Positions 32,276 through 42,495 of a DNA stretch of 64,000 bases are shown here, one piece after another (position 1 is the stretch's first letter; every line of letters starts with the position of its first letter). The notes below the pieces were generated by a model that searched no databases, had not been told where the DNA came from, and saw nothing but the letters and a program-made list of their open reading frames with translations. The DNA lies in contig NZ_MVHT01000001.1 in assembly GCF_002086275.1 (NCBI RefSeq), positions 1 through 64,000 on the forward strand, written 5' to 3'. The DNA comes from Mycobacterium intermedium (GTDB lineage Bacteria > Actinomycetota > Actinomycetes > Mycobacteriales > Mycobacteriaceae). Position numbers and translations under genes: made by a program.

Positions 32276-33740
32276 ACGTTTCGCGGGAGATGTTCGCCGG
32301 CGGGTGAAAAGGCGGGTCCTCAAGGGCGGAGCGGTAGCCGCCCGCAGACTCTTGACGAACCGAAGTCCCGTCCGCCGTGCTCTGTCTCCGGCCCCGAAAG
32401 GCAGTGGATTGCAGCCAGTTCCAGGCGACAGAGGCCTTCCGTTACTCGGCGACGCCCTCGCCGCGGGAACTCTGCCGATTGAGTTTCTGCAGAGCCGGCT
32501 GCAAACCTACGGTCCAGTCTCCTGGATGCGCGTCTTTGCAATGCCAATAGTTCTCGCCCTAGGCCCGGATGCTACGCAGGAAGTTCTTACGGACAGCGAC
32601 CACGTTTTCTCGCAGCAGGGCCAGGAGTTCTTCGCCGGCCGGTTCTTCAACCGGGGACTGATGTTCTTGGACTTCGCGGAACACCGCCTGCACCGTCGAA
32701 TCATGCAGGAGGCGTTCACCAGGCAACGTCTGGGCGGCTACCTGCGGTCGATGGACACCATTTCTCGGGCCGCCGCTGCCGGGCTCAATGATGAGGAAAT
32801 GCTGGTTTTTCCGTATCTCAAACGCACCTTGCTCGACATCGCCACGGTCGCGTTCATGGGTGATGAACCTGGACCGCAGAGTGACCTGATGGGCAAGGCG
32901 TTCATCCAATGCTTGCACGCGGCCACCGCCGTAATTCGCTTCCCAGTCCCCGGCCTGCGCTGGTGGGCAGGCGTGCGTGGTCGGCGTAAGCTCGAGCGAT
33001 TCTTCCATAGCAACATCGACGCGCGACGGAAGTCAGGCGGCGACAACCTCTTTGCAGCACTTTGCCGTGCCCGCGACGAGGAGGGCAATCAGTTCACCGA
33101 CGACGACGCCGTCAACCACATGATCTTTCTGATGTCGGCCGCGACCGATACCAGCGCCGCCGCCGCGACGGCCACCCTGTATCAGCTGGCGCTGCACCCC
33201 GAGTGGCAGGACCGGGTGCGCGCAGAGTCAGCCGATATCGGTGACGGGCGCCTTGACCTGGACGCGCTGGATCGCATGCAGGCGCTGGGAATGGTGATCA
33301 ACGAGGCAATGCGCCTGGTAGCTCCGGTACCCGTCATCTTCCGGAAAGCGTTGAGAGCTACCTCCATCCAGGGCTGTTTCGTGCCGGCAGACACGATGGT
33401 GGCCGTCGCGCCTTTGCTCAATCACTACTGGCCCGGTCTGTGGACCGATCCTCGTACCTTCGATCCCGAGCGGTTCAGCGATGCGCGTCGCGAAGACAGA
33501 GCGCACCGGCTTGCCTTCGTGCCCTTCGGTGCGGGCGCGCACAAATGTATCGGCATGCACTTCGCCACCGTGGTGGTAAAGGTTCTCATCCACCACTTGC
33601 TTCGTGACCGTCGCATCGAGATGCGTTCCGGCTACTCCCTGGAATGGGACATGACGGCCTTGCCGGCTCCGATCGACGACGTCCCGATGTGCGTCCGTCG
33701 CATTAACCGTTCGTACGAAAACATAACTGCGACAAGGTAA
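32259..33740 (+). CDS. Cytochrome P450 monooxygenase
   Basis: The 493-residue protein has the I-helix oxygen-binding segment FLMSAATDTSAAA, the K-helix ExxR at 349-352 (EAMR) and the heme loop FVPFGAGAHKCIG with ligand Cys430. It overlaps the SDR end by 17 bases (or 11 if the second ATG at 32265 is used). It has a basic N-terminus of about 45 residues before the proline-rich PVPGDRGLPLLGD hinge and no clear membrane anchor. As a cluster member it probably hydroxylates the acyl chain or an amino-acid side chain. No dedicated ferredoxin or reductase is present in the window, so it must use general redox partners. Confidence 0.93.
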   Translation: MIMPARRFAGDVRRRVKRRVLKGGAVAARRLLTNRSPVRRALSPAPKGSGLQPVPGDRGLPLLGDALAAGTLPIEFLQSRLQTYGPVSWMRVFAMPIVLALGPDATQEVLTDSDHVFSQQGQEFFAGRFFNRGLMFLDFAEHRLHRRIMQEAFTRQRLGGYLRSMDTISRAAAAGLNDEEMLVFPYLKRTLLDIATVAFMGDEPGPQSDLMGKAFIQCLHAATAVIRFPVPGLRWWAGVRGRRKLERFFHSNIDARRKSGGDNLFAALCRARDEEGNQFTDDDAVNHMIFLMSAATDTSAAAATATLYQLALHPEWQDRVRAESADIGDGRLDLDALDRMQALGMVINEAMRLVAPVPVIFRKALRATSIQGCFVPADTMVAVAPLLNHYWPGLWTDPRTFDPERFSDARREDRAHRLAFVPFGAGAHKCIGMHFATVVVKVLIHHLLRDRRIEMRSGYSLEWDMTALPAPIDDVPMCVRRINRSYENITATR

Positions 33741-33755
33741 CTTGGAGGATACACC

Positions 33756-34592
33756 ATGCACATTACGTATTTCTTGTCGTTCAACCGTTTGGTGTCCAGG
33801 TACTTCTACCGCCTCCAAACCCGTCTATTCGACTCCGCGGACGTGGTGTTCCTCAACATCGGCTACGAGGAGGATCCGCCGATGGCGCTCCAGTTGGCGG
33901 AGTGCGACGAGCCCGACCGGTTCTACATTCAGCTCTATCACCGCATCGCAACTCAGACCGCCCTGAGCGGAAAGAGAGTGCTCGAGGTTGGTTGCGGCCA
34001 CGGTGGCGGAGCCTCCTACCTCATGCGCACTTTGCGCCCGACCTCCTACACTGGGCTGGACTTGAATCCTGCCGGCATCGCCTACTGCCGCCGTAGGCAC
34101 CAGCTCGACGGCGTGGAATTCGTTCACGGCAACGCGGAGAAGCTGCCCTTTGCCGACCAATCCTTCGACGTGGTAGTCAATCTCGAATCCTCGGCTGCGT
34201 ATCCTCACTTTTCGAGGTTTCTCGCCGAAGTTGTGCGGGTGCTCCGCCCAGGCGGGCATTTCCTCTACGCCGATCTCCGCCCCCGCGACGATGTCGCCGC
34301 GTGGGAATCTGCGCTCGCCGAGGCCCCGATGCGAATGCTGTCGCAGCAAGTCATCAATGCCCAGGTACTGCGTGCGCTCGAGGGGAACACGCAGCGGATC
34401 CAGGAACTGGTCATCCGGATGCCGCTCGGCCTGCGAACTATGGGCCGCGAATACTCAGGCATGAAAGGCACGAGGTTCTACCGCGCACTGCAACGCGAGG
34501 AATACCTCTACCGCATGTACTGCTTTGTCAAGGACCCGGGCGATGTCCAGAACGAAGATCGTGACGTCGCGGCTTTGAACTACGGAGCGTAG
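33756..34592 (+). CDS. SAM-dependent O-methyltransferase of the Rv2952/glycopeptidolipid type
   Basis: The 278-residue protein starts at ATG 33756 after GGAGGA at 33744-33749, fifteen bases beyond the P450 stop. It carries [15 protein letters not shown], the SAM motif [66 protein letters not shown] and YADLRPRD. These match the mycobacterial enzymes that O-methylate phthiotriol dimycocerosates (Rv2952) and glycopeptidolipid sugars. The family acts on hydroxyls of large lipids. It is the last gene of the cluster and likely caps a hydroxyl installed by the PKS, P450 or monooxygenase. Confidence 0.9.
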   Translation: MHITYFLSFNRLVSRYFYRLQTRLFDSADVVFLNIGYEEDPPMALQLAECDEPDRFYIQLYHRIATQTALSGKRVLEVGCGHGGGASYLMRTLRPTSYTGLDLNPAGIAYCRRRHQLDGVEFVHGNAEKLPFADQSFDVVVNLESSAAYPHFSRFLAEVVRVLRPGGHFLYADLRPRDDVAAWESALAEAPMRMLSQQVINAQVLRALEGNTQRIQELVIRMPLGLRTMGREYSGMKGTRFYRALQREEYLYRMYCFVKDPGDVQNEDRDVAALNYGA

Positions 34593-35065
34593 GACCGCGC
34601 GGCGGGCGTGGTCACAAGTTCTACTACTTCCGGCCTGACTTCAAGCACGCACTCCTGCCCTTTCTCACCCGACGTGACGAAACGACGCACCAGCGGGAGC
34701 AGTCGAACATGTGCGAGGGAGTTTGCGAACCCGCGTGGAGTCAGGATGTATTTGCGATAGTCGCGGCGCAAATACCAGCGGCAAATCTTCAGGTCGGTAC
34801 GCACCACAGCGTTCCCGTAGATCCTAAGGGCCCGTTCATCGTTGGGCTCCCGCTCGATGTTGAACAGGATGGTAACTCGCGGGTTGGCCTTGACGTTCAG
34901 CGCTGCCAGCGTCCGGTCGACGGTGCCGAGGTAGATTCTTCCGTTCCCACACACGAAGTAGAGCGGGTTGACGTGGGGGCGTCCGTTGCGAGAGACGGTC
35001 GCAATGCGCGCTACCATCGCGCGGCGGAGGATTTCGACCACCGCCGGGTCGTCAGGATTCATCAT
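34580..35065 (-). CDS. PPOX-class FMN/F420-binding split-barrel protein
   Basis: The 161-residue protein has the split-barrel signature [22 protein letters not shown], then [25 protein letters not shown] and AVVRTDLK. Pyridoxamine-phosphate-oxidase-like proteins of this size in mycobacteria bind FMN or F420 and reduce small substrates or protect from oxidative stress. It starts inside the last codons of the upstream paralogue, so the two are coupled, and its tail overlaps the end of the cluster methyltransferase convergently by 13 bases. Specific substrate unknown; membership of the biosynthetic cluster is doubtful given the opposite strand. Confidence 0.8.
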   Translation of the reverse strand: MMNPDDPAVVEILRRAMVARIATVSRNGRPHVNPLYFVCGNGRIYLGTVDRTLAALNVKANPRVTILFNIEREPNDERALRIYGNAVVRTDLKICRWYLRRDYRKYILTPRGFANSLAHVRLLPLVRRFVTSGEKGQECVLEVRPEVVELVTTPAARSYAP

Positions 35066-35462
35066 CGACTTCCCTCATGCGCGCGTAATCCCAGGCGGCG
35101 GTCCGCGTCGGCTCGACCTCGAACCAGAAGAATCCGTCCGCCAAAACTGTCATTCCGTTCGGCGGCTCGACGACCCCGCGCACGTAAACCGCTCGGAGGT
35201 CAAAGAATTGGACACCGTCATCGACGAGCAGCACCACCTCGGTGTGAACGCCGAGCCGATTCGCGGTGCTCGACGGCAATCCTACGAAGTAGCGCCCGTC
35301 GCCGTTGCAGACAACGGTGACGGGCTCGACACGTGGGCCCTCCTCGCCGGCGAATGCCACGCATGCGCGCGGCACGCGTTCGAGCAGGTCGGCAACCTCC
35401 AACAGATCGACATTCAGCGTGACTCGCTTTTCCCGAACGGCTTCGGTGCTCACGGCAACCAC
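35052..35462 (-). CDS. Second PPOX-like split-barrel protein
   Basis: The 136-residue protein (GTG start at 35462; GTG 35453 is an alternative) shows a compact split-barrel pattern: LERVPRACVAFAGEEGPRVEPVTVV, GRYFVGLPSSTANRLGVHTEVVLLVDDG and LRAVYVRGVVEPP. It is more divergent than its downstream neighbour, but the shared order of elements and the overlapping start and stop suggest a related pair that may act as a heterodimer. Function unassigned. Confidence 0.65.
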   Translation of the reverse strand: MVAVSTEAVREKRVTLNVDLLEVADLLERVPRACVAFAGEEGPRVEPVTVVCNGDGRYFVGLPSSTANRLGVHTEVVLLVDDGVQFFDLRAVYVRGVVEPPNGMTVLADGFFWFEVEPTRTAAWDYARMREVDDES

Positions 35463-35559
35463 CGACGGAGATATCTTCCGTTCATCAGAGAATCGTCCCT
35501 CCGATGCGGTGTGGTGGCGTTCAGTAGCGTGTTACTGAATCTCTTCCGACCGTTCGCCG

Positions 35560-38500
35560 TCAGTACGTAGTCCCTGGAACCATCGCCCGCGCCCAGTCAA
35601 TATGTCCTTCGAAGCCAAGCGATTCGGCCATCGCGAGATAGCGGTTTGCCAAGTCATGGAAGACGTCGCCGTCGCCGATGGCGCGGGCGAGCAGCGCGCG
35701 CAGGCGCAGCAACATGATCTCGCGCATCGCCGCTTCTTGGTCGGTCCGCAGTTCCGTCAACCGGTCGATCATCTCTTGGGCTTCGGTCAGGTCACCCTCG
35801 GCGCCACGCTCGATCAGTGTCTCCACGAGCATGCCGGTGGCCGAAACGGCAGGGCCGAGCCGTTCTGCCTGATGCAACTCGTCGACGGCTTTGCGCAGCA
35901 CCGCCATGGCGGCGTCGCGGTCGCCTTGCCTGGCCCTCTCGCGGGCGACCCAGGCTTCGACGATCTGCATCATCTGAAGACCGACCTGCTTGCGCTGCCA
36001 GATATCGCGGGCCTGAGAAAGTAGCTCCAGCCCGCGGTGCCGGTCGTCCGCGGCCTGGCGAGTCAGCAGCGCGCCTCCCAGTCCGTATTTCGCCACGCTC
36101 AGTGCGGTGTCGTTGCCGGCCCGTTCGGCGGTCTGCACCGCCCCCTCGATCGCGTGCAGCGCTGACTCATCGGCTCGCAGGACCCCGTAGTGAATCGCCC
36201 AGGCATAGGCCCAAGCGGTGGCAGTTGCGAAGGTTGTCGGGTCACTGTTCCGGGCCATTTCGGTGCCGTCCTCGAGATCTTGGCGCCACCCGGGGCGGCC
36301 AAGCCAGTACCGCGCGATACCGCGCCATACCAACGCGACTGCCAGCGGTGATCCAAAGCCGAATCCGGCTCCCATCGCGGGATCACCGGCGGCCAGATCG
36401 ACGACGGTCTGCGACAACCGTAACGTTTTGTCCAATTCACCAGTATCCGCGTAGTTTGCGATACCCACCAACGCCATTCCCACCGTCAAGTTGGGATCTC
36501 CGACCGATTCGATCAGCGCCATCTGCTCGGATACCAATTGCGAGGCCTCGGCCGAGTGCCCGGTATAGAAGAGCTCGGTAATGACGCCGGTCATGCCGAT
36601 GGCCAGCGATACCTTGTCGCCGCTGGCGTCGCACAACTCGCGCAATTCGGTGTAGCGGCTCTGTCTGTCCTGAACAGCTCGGCCCTGCCACTCGGTGGCA
36701 CACAGCATGGTGCGGGCAGCGATGCGCATCGACAGCTGACCGGGGAAGTCGGCGGGTAGCGTGTCGGCGATGCGGCGTGCCCGCTCCCAACTGAGCCGGG
36801 CAGCGTCGAGATCGCGGTGGGTAGACCACGCGGCGGCACGCATGTGCCAGCCGTATGCCGTGGGCAGATCGCCGGCCGACTCGAGATGTTCGGCGATCAG
36901 CGCCGCGTTGTCCTCTACCGCGCCTGGCTCACGTTCTTGGATCGCGGCGGCCAGGCGGCGGTGCCACTGGGCGCGATCGGATTTCAACTGTGATTCGTAG
37001 GCCACCGCCCGGACGAGCGGGTGGTGAAAGGCATATTCGGCGCTCGGGAAGAACCGGATCTGATCGATCAGTTGCGCGGCCAGGAGTTCGTCGAGCGCCG
37101 GATCGATGTCCAGTGCGAGCAGGAGATCGGCTTCGAAGCGCGCTCCGATCACCGAGGCCGCAGTCAACGTGCGTTTCGCCGCTGGGGCCAACCGGTCGAT
37201 GCGCGCCTCGATGGCGGCCTGGACCGTAGCGGGCACGCTCAACTCGGCGACATCCGCGGAACAGACATAGTCACCGCGCGCACCGCTCAGCACTCCGCGT
37301 TGCACCAACTCGCGCACCATTTCCTCGGCGAAGAACGGGTTGCCCGCGGCGCGCTCGGTAATGATCGCCGCCAGCTCGCTGACCGAGGGGTCGGCACCCA
37401 ACAGCTCGGCGAGTAGCGCAGCGATATCCGAATCACCCAGTGGTGCAAGCGCTATGGTCTGGGCGCCGGGTACTCGGGCCAGCGCCCCCTGGTATTCGGG
37501 ACGAGTGGTGATCAGCACCATCGACGGGGTGCGCCCCACGACGGTGAACAGATCGGCCAGCATCGACTCGCTGACCGCGTCGATCCAGTGGGCGTCCTCG
37601 ACGACATAGAGCACCGGTTGGGTGCGCGCCAGCGACGCGGTATTGATCAATGCGCTCAACCGGCGGCGCCGGGCTTCCGCGTCGATCGCGGGCGGTGGCG
37701 TCTCGGGGTCGGCGACCCCGAGCAGATCCTCTAGCAAGAGCAGATCTTGCGGGTCGGCATCGGGGAACTGTTGCCGCACGCGCGCGCGGGCGGCTTGGCC
37801 GTCCAGATCTGCCACGCCGATGGCGGCGCGCAGCAGTCGTGCCAAGACCCCGAAAGAAATGTCACCGGCGTGCGACTCGCAAAAAGCCCAATACACCTCG
37901 GCCCCGCTACTGCCGACCAGCGCGGCAACTTCACGGGCCACCCGGCTCTTGCCGATGCCCGGCGGTCCTACCACCGTGACGACGCCGCCCCGGCCGCCGA
38001 GCGCGCGGTCCATCATGGCCTCAAGCGCCGCCATCTCCCAACGCCGACCGACCAGGGTTGCCTCGACGCGTTCAGCCAGTCCCTGTCGTGGTCGGATCGC
38101 CCGCAGTTGGCGCGCCTGCGCCGGTTCGTCGAATCCCTTGACAGGCACCCATTCCGGCTCAGACAGCACCACGGCGTGTTCGACGAGCCGTGCTGTCGAT
38201 TCGGACAGCATCACCCCGCCTGGGGGAGCCGCCGATTCGATCCGTTGGGCGAAGCCGACCGCCTCGCCGGTTGCGGCGTATCCCAGCGTCCCAGAACCGA
38301 TTTCACCGGCAATCACCCGACCCGAATTCAACCCCACTCGCAGCCGCAGTGCCACCCCATCGCGACCCGCCACCTCGGCGGCCAGCCGCTCGGCCTCCTG
38401 CTGAATGGCCAGTGCGGCCAGGCAGGCGCGGAAAGCGTGATCCTCCAACGCGACCGGGGCCCCGAACAGCGCCATCACCCCGTCGCCGTTGTATTCCGCG

Positions 38501-38748
38501 GTCCCGCCGTAGCGTTGCACCACCGCCGCCGAGCGCTCCACCAGCTCGGTCATGATTTCGCGCAGCCGCTCGATGTCCAGCGTGGCCGCGATATCCATCG
38601 AGCGCACCACATCGGCGAACAACACCGTCACCTGTTTGTACTGGGCACTGTCACCCGAAACCCCGACTGGGGCACCGCACTTGTCGCAGAATCTGGCGTC
38701 TTCGCGCAGCCCGGTGCCGCATGACCCGCACGCCACGCCCGCCGTCAT
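35560..38748 (-). CDS. Zinc-ribbon cyclase-like AAA ATPase, paralogue 1
   Basis: The 1,062-residue protein from ATG 38748 has a four-cysteine zinc ribbon (CGSC at 7-10, CDKC at 21-24), a class III cyclase-like domain (about 38-210), an AAA/STAND ATPase with Walker A GPPGIGKS at 261-268 and Walker B VVEDAHW, and a long helical-repeat C-terminus. The metal aspartates D46 and D89 are present. The purine-selecting lysine is E85, its aspartate partner is A158, and the transition-state asparagine is G165; R169 remains. Activity as a cyclase is therefore uncertain and GTP or no nucleotide may be used. A GTG nine codons upstream (38775) is rejected because the region before ATG holds the conserved GATCGGCGG block shared by all four paralogues. 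It is the last gene of a five-gene codirectional set. Confidence 0.9.
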   Translation of the reverse strand: MTAGVACGSCGTGLREDARFCDKCGAPVGVSGDSAQYKQVTVLFADVVRSMDIAATLDIERLREIMTELVERSAAVVQRYGGTAEYNGDGVMALFGAPVALEDHAFRACLAALAIQQEAERLAAEVAGRDGVALRLRVGLNSGRVIAGEIGSGTLGYAATGEAVGFAQRIESAAPPGGVMLSESTARLVEHAVVLSEPEWVPVKGFDEPAQARQLRAIRPRQGLAERVEATLVGRRWEMAALEAMMDRALGGRGGVVTVVGPPGIGKSRVAREVAALVGSSGAEVYWAFCESHAGDISFGVLARLLRAAIGVADLDGQAARARVRQQFPDADPQDLLLLEDLLGVADPETPPPAIDAEARRRRLSALINTASLARTQPVLYVVEDAHWIDAVSESMLADLFTVVGRTPSMVLITTRPEYQGALARVPGAQTIALAPLGDSDIAALLAELLGADPSVSELAAIITERAAGNPFFAEEMVRELVQRGVLSGARGDYVCSADVAELSVPATVQAAIEARIDRLAPAAKRTLTAASVIGARFEADLLLALDIDPALDELLAAQLIDQIRFFPSAEYAFHHPLVRAVAYESQLKSDRAQWHRRLAAAIQEREPGAVEDNAALIAEHLESAGDLPTAYGWHMRAAAWSTHRDLDAARLSWERARRIADTLPADFPGQLSMRIAARTMLCATEWQGRAVQDRQSRYTELRELCDASGDKVSLAIGMTGVITELFYTGHSAEASQLVSEQMALIESVGDPNLTVGMALVGIANYADTGELDKTLRLSQTVVDLAAGDPAMGAGFGFGSPLAVALVWRGIARYWLGRPGWRQDLEDGTEMARNSDPTTFATATAWAYAWAIHYGVLRADESALHAIEGAVQTAERAGNDTALSVAKYGLGGALLTRQAADDRHRGLELLSQARDIWQRKQVGLQMMQIVEAWVARERARQGDRDAAMAVLRKAVDELHQAERLGPAVSATGMLVETLIERGAEGDLTEAQEMIDRLTELRTDQEAAMREIMLLRLRALLARAIGDGDVFHDLANRYLAMAESLGFEGHIDWARAMVPGTTY

Positions 38749-38827
38749 CCCCGTACCGCCGATCCGAGGCCCCACTTACCCCGACGGGCTAAAGGATACG
38801 ACTTTGAAAGAGCATGGGAAACGTCCA

Positions 38828-41800
38828 TTACTCGACGTCAAGCATCGCCTCGGCCCAATCGGTGTGCCCTTCGAAGCCAAGCGATTCGGCAGCCGCGCGA
38901 TAACAGCTCGCCAAGTCACGGTAGGCACCATCGTCGCCGCGGGCTCGGGCCGCCAGCGACCGTAGCCGGAGCAGCACGATCTCGCGCATCGCCGAACCGT
39001 CATCGGCCCACAGCTCGGTCAACCGGTCGGTTGCTGCCAGGATTTCGGCCAGGTCGCCCCTGGCCCCGCGGTCGCGCAGCGTCTCCACCAGCAAGCCGGT
39101 GCCCCAGACGCCGTACGCGATCCCGCCCGCCCGATGCAGCTCATCGAGGGCTCGACGCATCATCGATATAGCACTGTCGCGGTCGCCGCTGATGGCCTTG
39201 TCCCGCGCGATCCACAACTCGGTGACCGGGATCAAAAACAGCACGCACTCGTCCAGGCACGTTTCGCGGACCTGCATCATCAGCTCCAGCCCGCGCCGAC
39301 GTTCGGACTCTGAATCCGAGTTCAGCAAAGCAACACTCAGTGTGTACTCAGCCAAGCTCAGCACGAGATCGCTGCTGGATCCGGTCGCAATCTGCACCGC
39401 GTCCTCGATGGCGCGCACTGCGCCGTCTTGGACCCGAAGCGCCCCGTACTGGAGGCCCAGTCCGTAGGTCCACGCAATGACGCCGGCGACGGTTGCCGGG
39501 TCCTGACTCGCTCGTGACATGGCAAGCGCGTCGTCGAGGTCGTGTCGCCATCCGGGGTGGCCCAGCCACCACCGCGCGACGCCGCGCCATGCCATGGTGG
39601 CCGCCACCGGCCATCCCAGACCGAACCCGGCTCCGGTGGTGGGGTCAGTCCGCGCCAGGTCGATGGCCCGCTGCGACCACCGCGAGATTTCGCCGAACTC
39701 GCCGGCACTGAACCAGGCGGCGAATGCGGCAACGGCCAGCCCCACAGTCAGGTTGGGGTCACCGATCGATTCGAGCAGGGTCATCTGTTCGGAGGCCACC
39801 CGTGAGGCCTGCGAACGCCCGCCGTACAGAAGCTCTGCTACCTCCCCGGTCATGCCGATGGCAAGGGAGACCTTGTCACCCGTTGCGGTGCACAACTCCC
39901 GTAGCTCGGCGAAGCGACCCTGCCGGATCGCTCGGGCCTGCCAATCGGTGACACACAGCATGGTGATCGGGGCGATCCGCATCGACAGTTGGGCAGAGCC
40001 GTCGGTGGGCAGATTTTCGGCAACCCGCAGTGCACGCTCCCAATTGGTCCGGGCGGCGTTGACATCGCGGTTAGCTGATGAGGCTGCGGCGCGCATGTGC
40101 CAGCCGTATGCGTCGCGCAGCTCTCCGGCGCTGGTCAGATGTTCGGCGATCAGCGCTGCGTTGTCTTCCACCGCGTCCGGTTCGCGTTCTTGGATGGCGG
40201 TGGCCAGCCGGCGGTGCCATTGGGCGCGGTCGGTTTTCAGCAGTGATTCGTATGCCACGGCACGGATCAGGGGGTGACGGAAGGCGTACTCCGCGCTCGG
40301 GGTGAACCGCACCTGATCGATCAGTTCGGCATCCAACAGCATGTCGATCGCAGCATCGATGCCCAGCGCGGTCAGCAGCTCTGCGTCGAAGCGGGCTCCG
40401 ATCACCGACGCCGCGGTCAACGCGCGTTTGGCCGCGACGTCCAGGCGGTCGATGCGCGCCTCGATGGCCGCCTGCACCGTGGCGGGCACGCTGACGTCTG
40501 CGGCAGCGGTGTGGCAGTGGTAGGCGCCGGGCTCGCCCGCCAGCACCTCGCGCTGGACCAACTCGCGCACCATTTCTTCGGCGAAAAAGGGATTTCCAGC
40601 GGCGCGCTCGACAATGATTCCGGCCAGCTCGCTCACCGACGGGTCGGAGCCCAGTAGTTCGCCGAGGAGCGTCTCGATATCCGAATCGCTCAGTGGGGCA
40701 AGGGCTATCGTCTGAGCGCCGCGCACCTGGGCCAGTGCCCCCGTGTATTCCGGGCGGGCGGTAATCAGGACCATCGACGGGGCGCGCGAAACGACGGAAA
40801 GGAAGTCGGCGAGCATCGATTCGCTGACCGCATCGATCCAGTGCGCGTCCTCGATGACGTAGAGCGCCGGTTGGGTGCGCGCCAGCGATGCGGTGTTGAT
40901 CAAGCCGGTCAACCGGCGCCGCCGGGCATCGGGGTCGATCTGGGGCAGCGGCACGTCGGGATCGGAGACGCCGAGCAGATCGTTTAGCAGCGCGAGATCC
41001 TGCGGGTCGGCATCGGGGAATTGTTGCCGCATGCGCGCGCGTGCGGCCTGGCCGCTGAGGTCAGCCATGCCCAGGCTAGCCCGGAGTAGTCGCGTCACCG
41101 CGTAGAACGGGACCTCGGTGGCATGCGACTCGCAGAAGGCCCAGAACACCTCTACTTCGCGGGCGACGGCCAGCGCGGCCACCTCACGGGCTGCCCGGCT
41201 CTTGCCGATGCCCGGTGGTCCCACCACGGTCACTACACCACCGCGGCCACTGATCGCGCGATCCACCATTGCCTCGAGAGCCGCCATCTCCCAGCGGCGG
41301 CCGACCCTACTCGCCTCGGCACGATCGACCAAGCCGCGCCGCGGCCGAATTGCCAGTAGCCGACGAGCATATATCGGCTCGTCGAATCCCTTGATACGCA
41401 TTGATTCCGGTTGGGACAGCAGCATGGCGTGCTCGACGAGCCGTGCTGTCGACTCGGACAGCATCACCGCGCCCGGGGGCGCAACGGATTCCATTCGCTG
41501 CGCGAGTCCGACGGTCTTGCCGGTCGCGGCGTATCCCAGTGTGCCCGAGCCGATCTCGCCAGCGATCACCCGACCCGAATTCAGGCCCACCCGCAGTCGC
41601 AGCGCCATCCCATCGCGGCGCGCCACCTCGGCGGCCAACCGGTCGGCCTCCTGCTGGATGCTCAGTGCGGCCAGGCAGGCGCGATTGGCGTGGTCCTCCA
41701 ACGCGATTGGGGCGCCGAACAGCGCCATCACCCCGTCGCCGTTGTATTCCGCGGTTCCGCCGTAGCGGCGCACCACGGTCGCCGAGCGCTCCACCAGCTC

Positions 41801-42001
41801 GGTCATGATTTCGCGCAGCCGCTCGATATCCAGGGTGGCCGCCATGTCCATCGAGCGCACCACATCGGCGAACAACACCGTCACCTGCTTGTATTGGGCC
41901 GCGTCTTCGGGAATCGCGACGGGAGCGCCGCATTCGTCGCAATACTTGGCGTTGTCGCGCAACCGGGTGCCGCATGACCCGCACACCACGCCCGCTGTCA
42001 T
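38828..42001 (-). CDS. Zinc-ribbon cyclase-like AAA ATPase, paralogue 2
   Basis: The 1,057-residue protein has the same order as its neighbours: zinc ribbon (CGSC, CDEC), cyclase-like domain, AAA ATPase (GPPGIGKS) and helical repeats. Metal aspartates D46 and D89 are kept. Substrate positions are E85 and A158, and the transition-state position is G165 within GYAATGKTVGLAQR. The ORF is open to 42085, but ATG 42001 is chosen because GATCGGCGG stands exactly seven bases before it, as in the other copies. A PE gene lies 84 bases upstream on the same strand, so a PE-cyclase transcript is likely. The stop at 38828 is 79 bases before paralogue 1. Confidence 0.9.
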   Translation of the reverse strand: MTAGVVCGSCGTRLRDNAKYCDECGAPVAIPEDAAQYKQVTVLFADVVRSMDMAATLDIERLREIMTELVERSATVVRRYGGTAEYNGDGVMALFGAPIALEDHANRACLAALSIQQEADRLAAEVARRDGMALRLRVGLNSGRVIAGEIGSGTLGYAATGKTVGLAQRMESVAPPGAVMLSESTARLVEHAMLLSQPESMRIKGFDEPIYARRLLAIRPRRGLVDRAEASRVGRRWEMAALEAMVDRAISGRGGVVTVVGPPGIGKSRAAREVAALAVAREVEVFWAFCESHATEVPFYAVTRLLRASLGMADLSGQAARARMRQQFPDADPQDLALLNDLLGVSDPDVPLPQIDPDARRRRLTGLINTASLARTQPALYVIEDAHWIDAVSESMLADFLSVVSRAPSMVLITARPEYTGALAQVRGAQTIALAPLSDSDIETLLGELLGSDPSVSELAGIIVERAAGNPFFAEEMVRELVQREVLAGEPGAYHCHTAAADVSVPATVQAAIEARIDRLDVAAKRALTAASVIGARFDAELLTALGIDAAIDMLLDAELIDQVRFTPSAEYAFRHPLIRAVAYESLLKTDRAQWHRRLATAIQEREPDAVEDNAALIAEHLTSAGELRDAYGWHMRAAASSANRDVNAARTNWERALRVAENLPTDGSAQLSMRIAPITMLCVTDWQARAIRQGRFAELRELCTATGDKVSLAIGMTGEVAELLYGGRSQASRVASEQMTLLESIGDPNLTVGLAVAAFAAWFSAGEFGEISRWSQRAIDLARTDPTTGAGFGLGWPVAATMAWRGVARWWLGHPGWRHDLDDALAMSRASQDPATVAGVIAWTYGLGLQYGALRVQDGAVRAIEDAVQIATGSSSDLVLSLAEYTLSVALLNSDSESERRRGLELMMQVRETCLDECVLFLIPVTELWIARDKAISGDRDSAISMMRRALDELHRAGGIAYGVWGTGLLVETLRDRGARGDLAEILAATDRLTELWADDGSAMREIVLLRLRSLAARARGDDGAYRDLASCYRAAAESLGFEGHTDWAEAMLDVE

Positions 42002-42085
42002 CCCCGTACCGCCGATCTCGGGGTGGTGCCCGCGCCCAACCCCGATAGGCCAACAATAGGCCGAGCAGACGCAAAAGGACCCCAA

Positions 42086-42397
42086 TCAACCGAGCAGGCT
42101 CTGTAACGGCGCGACGGGCGCTGTCTCGGCGCTCGCATACGAGTCCGCCGCAATTGTCATCAGCTGCACGAACTGCTGGTGAAACGCTGCCGCTCGCGCA
42201 CTCAGCGCTTGATACGTTTGGCCGTGCGCGGAGAACAGCGCCGCGATGGCTGCCGAGACCTCGTCGGCGCCGGCGGCCGGCACGGTCGTCGTCCCAGCGG
42301 TCGCGGCGACGCTGGCCTGGCTGAGCATTGACTCTATGGCGGCCAGGTCCGTTGCCGCCGCCGACATCATTTCCGGGACCGCAAAGACATATGACAT
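42086..42397 (-). CDS. Short PE-family protein
   Basis: The 103-residue protein is little more than a PE domain: [21 protein letters not shown], then [33 protein letters not shown] and the YxxxE export motif (YASAE), ending PLQSLLG. It has no PPE partner. It is placed between two cyclase-like ATPase genes, 84 bases before paralogue 2 and 98 bases after paralogue 3, all on the minus strand. That arrangement suggests cotranscription with signalling proteins instead of the usual PE-PPE pair. No strong ribosome site is visible before ATG 42397. Confidence 0.9.
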   Translation of the reverse strand: MSYVFAVPEMMSAAATDLAAIESMLSQASVAATAGTTTVPAAGADEVSAAIAALFSAHGQTYQALSARAAAFHQQFVQLMTIAADSYASAETAPVAPLQSLLG

Positions 42398-42495
42398 GAC
42401 TGGAGTCTTGCCCGAATCGAACCGGCGGCATTCAGTGTTCGACTACTTAATTCGGAGGGTTCTTGCTTGGGGGAGCCCTGATGCGCGGCGTCAGG

